From NCBI RefSeq assembly GCF_932526225.1, contig NC_064048.1, positions 8,890,515 to 8,954,514 of the forward strand: a DNA stretch of 64,000 bases, given 5' to 3'. Below are positions 34,355 through 45,105 of the stretch, one piece after another; position 1 is the stretch's first letter, and each line of letters starts with the position of its first letter. The notes under the pieces were generated by a model. The model had not been told where the DNA came from. It was given only the letters and a program-made list of their open reading frames with translations, and made no database searches. A program made the translations under genes and the position numbers. The stretch is from Nematostella vectensis. Taxonomy: Eukaryota; Cnidaria; Anthozoa; Actiniaria; Edwardsiidae.

Positions 34355-34473
34355 TGGTTCTTACTAGAACACTAGGGTAAACGCACAACACAAGTGAGAA
34401 TCGATCAAACACAAGCGCGAGCTCTAGAAGAAGAAGCAGTCGGATTCTTGTGTTTGCGTCCTAGTGAGAACCA
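34355..34473. mobile_element. Short foldback element at the satellite edge
   Basis: The left TGGTTCTTACTAG..AAACGCA..ACACAAG opposes the right CTTGTGTTTGCGTCCTAGTG-AGAACCA, with a small duplication (ACTAGAACACTAG) in the left arm. Starts about 80 bases beyond the last satellite unit. Confidence 0.6.
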
Positions 34474-37400
34474 TCCTTTATGCAAGCTTTCAACCGCGGA
34501 CCGAACACAAACTGAAACTATGCTCACCCACATTTAAAGCCCTTTGGTGTTAATGATTCTAAAATTCAATCGCTATTTCTCTGGTTTGGTTTGGTCAAGT
34601 TATCATTATTTTAGTCTATTCAATGTCTGCTGTTCAGAATAAAATGAGAGTGAAAGGCTAAGGTATACTGCTCGGCTATAAATCAACGCAAGGTTGAACA
34701 AGTATGTTGAACGCCTCTGTAAAACAGAGTTGATGCGCGGACGTTTCGAGGGTTAGCATTTCGTCCTTTTATTGCTCCGAAGAAAGACTAAAACCTTAAA
34801 CCGTCAGAGCAAGTTTTCTGTTGGTCTACACCCCTACGCAGACCATCTAGTTTTTCTACAGCTTGTCTCTAGTCTTTCGAGTTATACTCTACTGCAGAAC
34901 TGTATGCTATGAATCCCAGAGGCTAGTCGAACAATTGATTGAATCAAAGAGAAGTTATACAGAGATGATGGTGCGCCCGACAGCTGCAGAAACTGCGAAA
35001 AATTGTCACACTGACAAATATATCAAAATTGCGCAAAAACATAAAACGATATATTTCCTATATTTCTCATTGATCTTGTGTATTTGTGAGGCTAGAGTCA
35101 TAAATGGTTTTTCTACATGTTTTTTCTAAGACAACTTTTAAATTTTGATTTATCAGATATGTTTGAGCTATCAGGAAAGTAGGACTGATAAACTATTGGT
35201 ACGTTTTGTCCGGACTGGGAGTACAACAAGAGCTGACCATGGGCCGCGTACTGACCGATTTAGTAGTTTTTACAGATATTTATATATTTGCAAAACTGCA
35301 AAAAAGGCAGAATATAAACCTAACATATCGTACTTGTTACAGCTCAATAATGTCTTAGTTTATAAATATTGAAATGTCTTTCTTATTTAGAAAGCAATTT
35401 TTTTTATAAAAACATAATTTCTGTTGAAGAATGTCAGGTTAAAGTAAGTATTATTCGTCGTCAATAAGGAAAATAAAAAATGACTAAGTAATAAAGTGGG
35501 AGGCCTAAAAGTGATTTTTATTCGTAAAGGGACATTTTGTGTTATAAATGGGCTTTTTATCTCTTTTACAGCCCACAGGATGTCATTGGAATGACCTTCT
35601 GTTTCCCTGAAGTCAAATTCCCTAAATTTGTGTACTAAGAAGAACAAAATATTTTCTAGATAATAGTTACCCATTAGATGGCCATGTATCCGATGTCATT
35701 CAATGCATTCATTGTTTCGGGAATGATTGTATTGATGTATATGGGAGATAATTTTTCTCAGGTTGATACTTTTTGGCATGGCAATTAAATCTCAACGCTT
35801 ATGTATATATAGTATGCTTTGAACTTGTAGACATGTTAGCTTGTGTTATATAGAGCAAGATAGTCTTATTGCGCACTAAGATGTGCTAAAGTGAACGCAG
35901 TTTTTTTTAGAAAAAAAAGACATATTATGCGAATAAACACCAAGAGCTTTCTTATGAGGCGGTGGCTAGACTACCATAAAATAGCGTTTTCGAAATGCCT
36001 TCTTGCAGATCAAAGGGTAAGATCAGATATTGCGACGGACTCGACGAGCCTTCTAAGAATCACCGCACCAGATAAGTTTTCCTGGAAATCGCAACACCGC
36101 CTAAAGTCTCAGTGCGTTTCTAGCTTCTCTGCCAACCTTTTAATCCTGACCGTTTTATCATTAAGTTTCTTAAGGATATTTCCCGTGTCAAAACGCCGCA
36201 CTTTGACACTAGTTCTTCCACTCCGAATCTTTGACTTTCAATATTTGACAATTTTATCATTTTTATATTAATATTTCTTTGGAAATTTCTCCAGTTTAGA
36301 ATCGCACTTCGGGTCCATAAACAAAAAAAGTTGGACATGACTAACTGCGCTAAGGCATAGTTATCTCACCTAAAAGTTCACCATTTTATCCTAGTCAGGT
36401 TGATAATAAATGTCTCTCGATCTTGGTACTTTGAAGCTTTCTCAGCTCCCTTAAAAATAAAGTTGCAGATCTCAACTTTTTCTCCATGATTCATAAAGTG
36501 TTGGGTTTGAGGTTTACTTTACGCACTTGATCAAAAAGCTGCACTTTCTTGATTTTTTTTCTAAATTGTTCCCAGTACATTTTCCTGCACTTTCAGTATC
36601 GCACTCTCGTCATCTTGAATAAAAAATGATAATTTTTTTTCAATCTTTGCCAAATGGAATACCAAGTGCCTCAAAATAACACCAAAAAACACAAGAAGGA
36701 TATATCGCATATGCTATCATAACCATTAACTCGGTATCTTTTAACTTTTTAATCCATGGCTATATTTTCAACTTTCAACTCGGCTCTAGCGAGATACAGA
36801 CAATTACATGTACCATAGCAAGTCCAACCTATGATTTCAACTCCTCCAATAAAAGAGAATCCTCAATTTGGGGTTTTAGTGGGAAGAAATCACAAGAGTA
36901 CGACATTACCTTCATCACTTTCTATTACCGCATCTAAGCACATACAAATCCTACAAAAGAATCCATAGAAAGAGACGGAGAAAGCATAACAAGGACGTAT
37001 GTCTGGGTTACTTATCCCTCCTTATCCTCAAGTCCTATTACGTCGCATCATCCTGTGACGATTTTAAAAGCGATAAATCAGTTTTATACCATTAGGCGCA
37101 ATATCTCGTACAGCCTTTCTTCCAAGACGCATTACTCTCCCTTCATCCTTGAAAAGATCAGAAATACCCCGCACTGCCATCAACCGGCCTATCATAGCCC
37201 TTAGTTAATCACCCATCTCTATCGCTCTGATCTATGTTATCGTGGAAGTCTGTCTCGATGGCTATGGTATTATGTTCTTATACTCTTAACAAGATTATCT
37301 ACTGTTAAGTTCAACGTCAGGCAAATCGCTTTGTGGAAATCTCGACAAATGACTTACGAAATGCGATTTTTGGTCTAAGTGGTGTCTGTTAATGGTCGTT

Positions 37401-38192
37401 TTTATTCGAATATGATTTAAAGAAGAGTTACCTCGTAGCTGTACACTTGTCGTTCTGCTTTCACCCGGGTGCACTTCAATACTCAAGGTAAGAAGGTGTC
37501 TGTCCGCAATGGCGGACTTTTCAATAAACCGCAAGGATATCAGTGGTATTATGGTCCGCTTGCCCTAGAACGAAATATTTTATCGATCTTAACAACATTT
37601 TCTCCGATTTTCTCTCGAAATTGTGCTTGCGCTAGCCTTCACTTTACGAATTTTCCATGTCAAAAAAAATCATCCGCCATCCCTATCTATCGCGAAAGGT
37701 GGCGCAATCTCCTTTAATGACATGACTTTCATTTTATTTGATGAGCGATTGCTGTCAAGGAAAAACCAATAATTTTCACACTTTCAAGAGGTTGGCCACT
37801 TTGAAGTTTGGTGAAGTAGTCATGTTTCCCGGGAAAATGTTCAAAAAGCGAAAAATATTACAGTTTTTCTAATTATTTCTATAGCAATACAGAAAGAAAG
37901 AAAAAGAGCGTATAAAAGATATCAACACTGTTTGTGAAATTGTCATCGTTGCTCCCTAGATTGAAAGTACTCCGACTCTCATTCCATTCCACACTTTTGG
38001 TACGTATCTCGCGTACTTCTAGTAACACCAAAAAAAAAGGGTAAAACAGAATTCGTCCGCGCACATCTTTTTTATACTTAGTGATTGATTTTTGTTCGGC
38101 TTTTGTTTTTAATCGAACACCGCCTCTGTAATTATTTGCTACAAATAGACCTTTGCATTTCATGGTTAGTAAAATCGATGACACAAAACATT
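34474..38192. other. Intergenic, with a dispersed repeat copy
   Basis: 34675-34780 is the second copy of the repeat seen at 14265-14360 (CTATAAATCAACGCAAGGTT, AACGCCTCTGTAAAACAGAG, GACGTTTCGAG). The rest is AT-rich and I see no gene. Short frames at 34863, 35387, 35891 and 37469 lack motifs, signal peptides or splice borders I would trust. Confidence 0.45.
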
Positions 38193-38502
38193 AAGTGGTT
38201 TTAAGGGGAGCTGCACATCACAAGATGCGTATTATCAGAACACGGAGCTAAACCTAACCGCCCCCAAAGGCACATTTCACTGTGTTTAGTCAATTTGAGG
38301 TTACAACGCTCCATGGGTAACAGCGAACGAACAAACCGAACGAACCAGACTTCTTAAAAATAATGTGTGGTTTGGTACAGATCACGCAATGTAATTGGCT
38401 GATTAGCGACTAATTGTTCTGTTTAACAATTACAAGCCGAAAGCTTGCCAAATATTGGCAAACGGTCATGCGAGAAGTCAATTGCTGGAAAATAAATGCA
38501 CG
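38193..38502. repeat. Direct repeat, copy 1 (about 310 bp)
   Basis: AAGTGGTTTTAAGGGGAGCT through GAACGAACAAACCGAACGAA and CTTGCCAAATATTGGCAAAC to GAAAATAAATGCAC. Over 90 percent like 39619-39928 by eye. TTTGTTCGTTCGCTGTTACC is a recognisable internal stretch on the opposite strand. Confidence 0.85.
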
Positions 38503-39618
38503 CTGTTGCGCACAAATTAGCGCGCAGTTCTCATTCTACTTTAAAAATGCCTATTGATTATCAAATGTATTAAAACTAAACAATGCACACGCAAGTACAC
38601 AAGTACAATCTAATACCGCATTCAAGCACTGAAACCAGTTTAAAGGTGGTTTAATTAAACTGGTTTAAATCTCAATCTCCCAAGAGTAGACCGAACCAAA
38701 AACAAAACTGAATAGACTGTGCTGTACATGTTACTAAGTGATCGTTTGGCTAGTAAGAATTCAACACCTTGTTTAACTAAACACAGTTTTGGTGTAATAC
38801 AGCAGAAGACTTACACAAGTGCGCGAGTGAGTACGTATAAGTAGGTGAGTATATTCAAGGGCATAAGTAACATCGTTAGTGCAGGGAAAAGAGTCTATCA
38901 TGAGAGCACACACACTCGAAGGGGCACTCGGCTTCTGGTATAAAACGCAAGTGAATAAGTGCCACGTGCGTTAAGTACTAACGCCTGCTTAAGTGAAGAT
39001 TACTTCAGACTTTTTTACTTAGTTCACTTTTAACCATAGGACAGTCAAACGCTTGGCCAGTGTGCACTTCTTTGGAAGAAGTTCATAATCAAGTGTGTGC
39101 GATAAGCCTTGGAATTTTTGGAAGTAATTTGTCTGTGTTTCGGAACCCTCGTACCCTGGATTCCTGTTCAAAAGCTCAATACTTTCTTGCAAGAATATTT
39201 TGGCAAGAAAGCTCATTGTGGACATTGGTCCCGAAGGCTCTGTCGTACAAAGTGAAAGGAAATCGATGTCGTCTTAAAAAAAAAAGCCAATCATCTATCT
39301 TCATTATGGTCTAGGCCAGGTGGCCCGCACGATCTCTCTCCGAACCCTTTGGTCTGCTATTGCACGGATAATACTTGACCTTCTGAATTATCTGCCTAGC
39401 TCGGGCCATCAGCCTAATGATTGTACAGATGCTATTTCCACTACTGGCTACTGGCAACATCTGAAGTTCTGGTAATCCCCCCCCCCCCCTTCCCCACTCT
39501 CCCACCCTTAAACAATTTAAATATTACACAATCCGTCAAGCAAAAAAAGTTACCAACAGTGCGATGTGATCACCCTTCAGTCTAGGTACAAGGTTTTGCT
39601 TTAGTATTCTATAAATCA

Positions 39619-39928
39619 AAAGTGGTTTTGAGGGGAGCTTCTCTTCACACGACGCGTATTATCAGAACACGGAGCTAAACCTAACCGCCCCCAAAGGCAC
39701 ATTTCACTGTGTTTAGTCAATTTGAGGTAACAACGCTCCATGGGTAACAGCGAACGAACAAACCGAACGAACCAGACTTTTTTAAAATAATTTGTGGTTT
39801 GGTACTGATCACGCAATGTAATTGGCTGATTAGCGACTAATTGTTCTGTTTAACAATTACACGCCGAAAGCTTGCCAAATATTGGCAAACGGTCATGCGA
39901 GAATATAATTACCTGAAATAAATGCACT
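39619..39928. repeat. Direct repeat, copy 2
   Basis: Same order and orientation as copy 1, separated by about 1.1 kb of unrelated DNA. No TG..CA ends or obvious primer-binding site, so LTRs are not supported. Either two insertions of one element family or a segmental duplication. Confidence 0.85.
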
Positions 39929-40660
39929 ATTTCCGTCCATGAGCAATCAAGTCGGTAAAATAGTGAGACAAATGGCGTGCAAGCATACATAATTGATTAC
40001 TGTGTTACTTCTAACAAATACAACACCACAAACTCCACGAGCACGTGCGTCACACTTATTCCCAAAAGACGTTAGCGTGAAAAAGACCCCGAGCTGTGCG
40101 TGGCGTAACCGTCTAAGACAGGCCTGGGATCCTGGTTATTGCCTCCCCATTAATGCGCGGGTACCTCAGGTTCCTTTGTGTTGTACAGTTCGTTAGATAG
40201 CGGTGATGGGGCCGAAATCTCCAGCTTAGCCGTAAAGCTTGAAGCTGCCATAAGGCGTTTCAGCGCATGTCTGGAAGTATGGTCTATTTTTTTTTTTATC
40301 ACCTAAGCAAGTTCGACCTTCGGCCATGGCCACGATTTCTTTTTTTTTTTTTTTTTTCATGTTATCACTTGCTCTTTTTCTTCTTGTTATCATTTGTCAA
40401 AGGATTTTTACCCAACTGGAAAAAGCTGTTCCTTTCTGGAAACGGAATTGTGTTTTGCTGATTTTCATTTCTTTTCCGTAAATGTTTTAGAGGCGTTCAT
40501 CATAAAAATCAACCCTCTTACTTTACAACGGCGCCAAGCTAAACGTGCATTGAAACAGTTTTAAAAGGGTTGATAAGTTTTTTTAGCAGCTTTTAAATTG
40601 TGATGGGTATTGATTGATTGACATAAAGGCGCTATTCCGAGCGGCTCAGTCATTTTTTTT
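39929..40660. other. Intergenic, no gene seen
   Basis: Contains T-rich tracts near 40290 and 40340 and leads into the G-rich minisatellite. No coding signal. Confidence 0.4.
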
Positions 40661-40664
40661 TGTA

Positions 40665-43600
40665 GTGATGAAGAGGGGGAGGGGTGTTTGCAGTGATGAA
40701 GGGGGGAGGGGGGTGTTTGTAGTGATAAAGGGGGGGGGGGGATGGGGGTGTTTGTAGTGATGAAGGGGGGTGTTTGTAGTGATGAAGGGGGGTGTTTGTA
40801 GTGATGAAGGGGGGTGTTTGTAGTGATGAAGGGGGTGTTTGTAGTGATAAAGGGGGGTGTTTGTAGTGATGAAGGGGGTGTTTGTAGTGATGAAGGGGGT
40901 GTTTGTAGTGATGAAGGGGGTGTTTGTAGTGATAAAGGGGGGTGTTTGTAGTGATGAAGGGGGGTGTTTGTAGTGATGAAAGGGGGTGTTTGTAGTTATG
41001 AAGGGGGGTGTTTGTAGTGATGAAGGGGGTGTTTGTAGTGATGAAGGGGGTGTTTGTAGTGATGAAGGGGGGTGTTTGTAGTGATGAAGGGGGTGTTTGT
41101 AGTGATGAAGGGGGGTGTTTGTAGTGATGAAGGGGGGTGTTTGTAGTGATGAAGGGGGTGTTTGTAGTGATGAAGGGGGTGTTTGTAGTGATGAAGGGGG
41201 AGGTGTTTGTAGTGATGAAGGGGGGTGTTTGTAGTGATGAAGGGGGGTGTTTGTAGTGATGAAGGGGGGTGTTTGTAGTGATGGAAGGGGTGTTTGTAGT
41301 GATGAAGGGGGGTGTTTGTAGTGATGAAAGGGGTGTTTGTAGTGATGAAGGGGGGTGTTTGTAGTGATGAAAGGGGTGTTTGTAGTGATGAAGGGGGGTG
41401 TTTGTAGTGATGAAAGGGGTGTTTGTAGTGATGAAAGGGGGTGTTTGTAGTGATGAAGGGGGGGTGTTTGTAGTGATAAAAGGGGGTGTTTGTAGTGATG
41501 AAGGGGGTGTTTGTAGTGATGAAGGGGGGTGTTTGTAGTGATGAAGGGGGGTGTTTGTAGTGATGAAGGGGGTGTTTGTAGTGATGAAGGGGGTGTTTGT
41601 AGTGATGAAGGGGGAGGTGTTTGTAGTGATGGAGGGGGGTGTTTGTAGTGATGAAGGGGGTGTTTGTAGTGATGAAGGGGGGTGTTTGTAGTGGTGGAAG
41701 GGGTGTTTGTAGTGATGAAGGGGGGTGTTTGTAGTGATGAAAGGGGTGTTTGTAGTGATGAAGGGGGGTGTTTGTAGTGATGAAAGGGGTGTTTGTAGTG
41801 ATGAAGGGGGGTGTTTGTAGTGATGAAAGGGGTGTTTGTAGTGATGAAAGGGGGTGTTTGTAGTGATGAAGGGGGGGTGTTTGTAGTGATAAAAGGGGGT
41901 GTTTGTAGTGATGAAGGGGGTGTTTGTAGTGATGAAGGGGGTGTTTGTAGTGATGAAGGGGGTGTTTGTAGTGATGAAGGGGGTGTTTGTAGTGATGAAG
42001 GGGGTGTTTGTAGTGATGAAGGGGGGTGTTTGTAGTGATGAAGGGGGAGGTGTTTGTAGTGATGGAAGGGGGTGTTTGTAGTGATGAAGGGGGTGTTTGT
42101 AGTGATGAAGGGGGTGTTTGTAGTGATGAAGGGGGTGTTTGTAGTGATGGAGGGGGGTGTTTGTAGTGATGGAAGGGGGTGTTTGTAGTGATGGAAGGGG
42201 GTGTTTGAGTGATGAAGGGGGTGTTTGTAGTGATAAAAAGGGGGTGTTTGTAGTGATGAAGGGGGTGTTTGTAGTGATAAAAGGGGGGTGTTTGTAGTGA
42301 TGAAGGGGGGTGTTTGTAGTGATGAAGGGGGTGTTTGTAGTGATGAAGGGGGGTGTTTGTAGTGATGAAGGGGGTGTTTGTAGTTATGAAGGGGGGTGTC
42401 TGAAGTGATGAAGGGGGAGGTGTTTGCAGTGATGAAGGGGGTGTTTGTAGTGATGAAGGGGGTGTTTGTAGTGATGAAGGGGGGTGTCTGAAGTGATGAA
42501 GGGGGAGGTGTTTGCAGTGATGAAGGGGGTGTTTGTAGTGATGAAGGGGGTGTTTGTAGTGATGAAGGGGGTGTTTGTAGTGATGGAGGGGGGTGTTTGT
42601 AGTGATAGAAGGGGGTGTTTGTAGTGATGGAAGGGGGTGTTTGAGTGATGAAAGGGGTGTTTGTAGTGATAAAAGGGGGGTGTTTGTAGTGATGAAGGGG
42701 GTGTTTGTAGTGATAAAAGGGGGGTGTTTGTAGTGATGAAGGGGGTGTTTGTAGTGATGAAGGGGGTGTTTGTAGTGATGAAGGGGGGTGTTTGTAGTGA
42801 TGGAAGGGGGTGTTTGTAGTGATGGAAGGGGGTGTTTGAGTGATGAAGGGGGTGTTTGTAGTGATAAAAGGGGGGTGTTTGTAGTGATGAAGGGGGTGTT
42901 TGTAGTGATGAAGGGGGTGTTTGTAGTGATGAAGGGGGGGTGTTTGTAGTGATGAAGGGGGTGTTTGTAGTGATGAAGGGGGGGTGTTTGTAGTGATGAA
43001 AGGGGTGTTTGTAGTGATGAAGGGGGGTGTTTGTAGTGATGAAAGGGGTGTTTGTAGTGATGAAGGGGGGTGTTTGTAGTGATGAAGGGGGAGGTGTTTG
43101 TAGTGATGAAGGGGGAGGTGTTTGTAGTGATAAAAGGGGGTGTTTGTAGTGATGAAGGGGGGTGTTTGTAGTGATGAAGGGGGGAAGGGGGTGTTTGTAG
43201 TGATAAAGGGGGGGGATGGGGGTGTTTGTAGTGATGAAGGGGGTGTTTGTAGTGATGAAGGGGGTGTTTGTAGTGATGAAGGGGGGTGTTTGTAGTGATG
43301 AAGGGGGTGTTTGTAGTGATTAAGGGGGGTGTTTGTAGTGATGAAGGGGGGTGTTTGTAGTGATGAAAAGGGGTGTTGTAGTGATGAAGGGGGTGTTTGT
43401 AGTGATAAAAGGGGGTGTTTGTAGTGATGAAGGGGGTGTTTGTAGTGATGAAGGGGGTGTTTGTAGTGATGAAGGGGGGTGTTTGAAGTGATGAAGGGGG
43501 TGTTTGTAGTGATGGAAGGGGGTGTTTGTAGTGATAAAAGGGGGTGTTTGTAGTGATGAAAGGGGGTGTTTGTAGTGATGAAGGGGGTGTTTGTAGTGAT

Positions 43601-43885
43601 GAAGGGGGTGTTTGTAGTGATGGAAGGGGGTGTTTGTAGTGATAAAAGGGGGTGTTTGCAGTGATGAAGGGGGTGTTTGCAGTGATGAAGGGGGTGTTTG
43701 TAGTGATGGAAGGGGGTGTTTGTAGTGATAAAAGGGGGTGTTTGTAGTGATGAAGGGGGTGTTTGTAGTGATAAAAGGGGGTGTTTGCAGTGATGAAGGG
43801 GGTGTTTGTAGTGATGAAGGGGGTGTTTGTAGTGATGAAAGGGGGTGTTTGTAGTGATGAAAGGGGGTGTTTGTAGTGATAGTCA
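40665..43885. repeat. G-rich ~22-bp minisatellite, about 150 units
   Basis: Consensus GATGAAGGGGGTGTTTGTAG with a following T. The G-run varies from 4 to 9, and variants include GATAAAGGGG, GATGGAAGGGG and GGGGGAGGTG. Unlike the 30-bp satellite, unit length drifts constantly. Higher-order blocks exist: the stretch around 41230-41470 reappears around 41690-41880. The strand asymmetry (G on plus) may favour unusual DNA structures. Its open frames (repeats of CSDEGG, or TPPSSLQ and ITTNTPF on the minus strand) are not genes. Confidence 0.97.
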
Positions 43886-44014
43886 CGGTCATCAAATAAC
43901 AGTAAAGATTAACAACAGTATTAATAACTGCATCAAGTATTGCTGTGCGGTAGATTGCTGGATGGATGTAAAGAATGCCTGATGGATTGTGTGACGGCCG
44001 TAAGTGGTCTGCAG

Positions 44015-44240
44015 TGAACTGTGGGACGGATCTTTGAGGCTCGCCTTGGATTGTGGGACGGATCTTTGAGGCTCGCCGTGGATTGTGGGACGGATCTTTG
44101 AGCCTCGCCGTGGATTGTGGTAGGACTGTTATTGTTGCGGCTCGCGTGGGTTGTGGGACTCATCTTTGAGGCTCGCCGTGGAGTGTGGGACGGATCTTTG
44201 ATGCTCGCCGTGGATTGTGGGACTGATCTTTGAGGCCGGA
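44015..44240. repeat. 32-bp tandem repeat, about six units
   Basis: Units of GTGGGACGGATCTTTGAGGC then TCGCCGTGGATT, with variants GACTCATC, GACTGATC and a diverged unit at about 44115-44150. Immediately follows the G-rich array. Confidence 0.9.
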
Positions 44241-44449
44241 TGTAAGACGAATACAATATAAAAAAAATCGCGCTGATGAGCGACGTGCAAAAAAAAAGTT
44301 CAAAAACGTTGGAATCTTTTGACTTCTGTTTTTTTTCGTCTGTTTCCCTTCTATTTTCTGTTTTCTTTGTCTGACTTCTCTATACTAAAAAAACGCTCTT
44401 GGCGACTCAAGTCAGGACCAAAGAGGCTTGAGAATACCCGTGAGAGACA

Positions 44450-45105
44450 GAACTGTAGCAGGCCATGAAAGATGGAGGGGGTGGGGGGGCACAATGCAAA
44501 AACCTTAGAAAATATTCGGGGGCACAGCCACGCCCCTACTGCTCATTTCCTTATAATTTTTAAAAATATTCGGGGGCACAGCCACGCCCCTACTGCTCAT
44601 TTCCTTATAATTTTTAAAAACATTCGGGGAGCACAGCCTCGCCCCTACTGCTCATTTCCTTATAATTTTTGAAAATATTCGGGGGCACAGCCACGCCCCT
44701 ACTGCTCATTTCCTTATAATTTTTGAAAATATTCGGGGGCACAGCCACGCCCCTACTGCTCATTTCCTTATAATTTTTAAAAACATTCGGGGAGCACAGC
44801 CTCGCCCCTACTGCTCATTTCCTTATAATTTTTGAAAATATTGGGGGGCACAGCCACGCCCCTACTGCTCATTTCCTTATAATTTTTGAAAATATTGGGG
44901 GAGCACAGTCACGCCCCTACTGCTCATTTCCTTATAATTTTTAAAAATATTGGGGGGCACAGCCACGCCCCTACTGCTCATTTCCTTATATTTTTTTAAA
45001 ATATTGGGGGGCACAGCCACGCCCCTACTGCTCATTTCCTTATAATTTTTTAAAATATTGGGGGGGGGGGCACATGCGCCCAGTGCCACATCCGCTGTTA
45101 CGGCC
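44450..45105. mobile_element. CAGGGCCGTAGC-family transposon with internally amplified 54-bp unit
   Basis: The left end CAGAACTGTAGCAGG and the right end CCGCTGTTACGGCCCTG are approximate inverses. The inside is about ten copies of a 54-55-bp unit: TTCGGGGGCACAGCCACGCC then CCTACTGCTCATTTCCTTAT then AATTTTTAAAAATA. A single unit of the same kind, in the opposite orientation, lies in RWamide-C intron 2 (59640-59690), and a diverged one in lipase intron 7. Confidence 0.75.

Noticed and set aside
27657-34412. Giant open frames (over 2100 codons) on both strands
   Set aside because: They arise from a stop-free 30-bp satellite. Several overlapping frames are open at once, the decapeptides are simple, and there is no independent coding signal.
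38193-39928. LTR retrotransposon with two LTRs
   Set aside because: The direct repeats lack TG..CA ends, a primer-binding site, a polypurine tract and any gag/pol frame between them.
43320-43895. 191-codon minus-strand frame rich in TPPSSLQ and ITTNTPF
   Set aside because: A by-product of the G-rich 22-bp minisatellite.
44271-44290. Second hammerhead candidate (CTGATGAGCGACG)
   Set aside because: It has the CTGATGA box but no GAAA at the right distance and no stems II or I.
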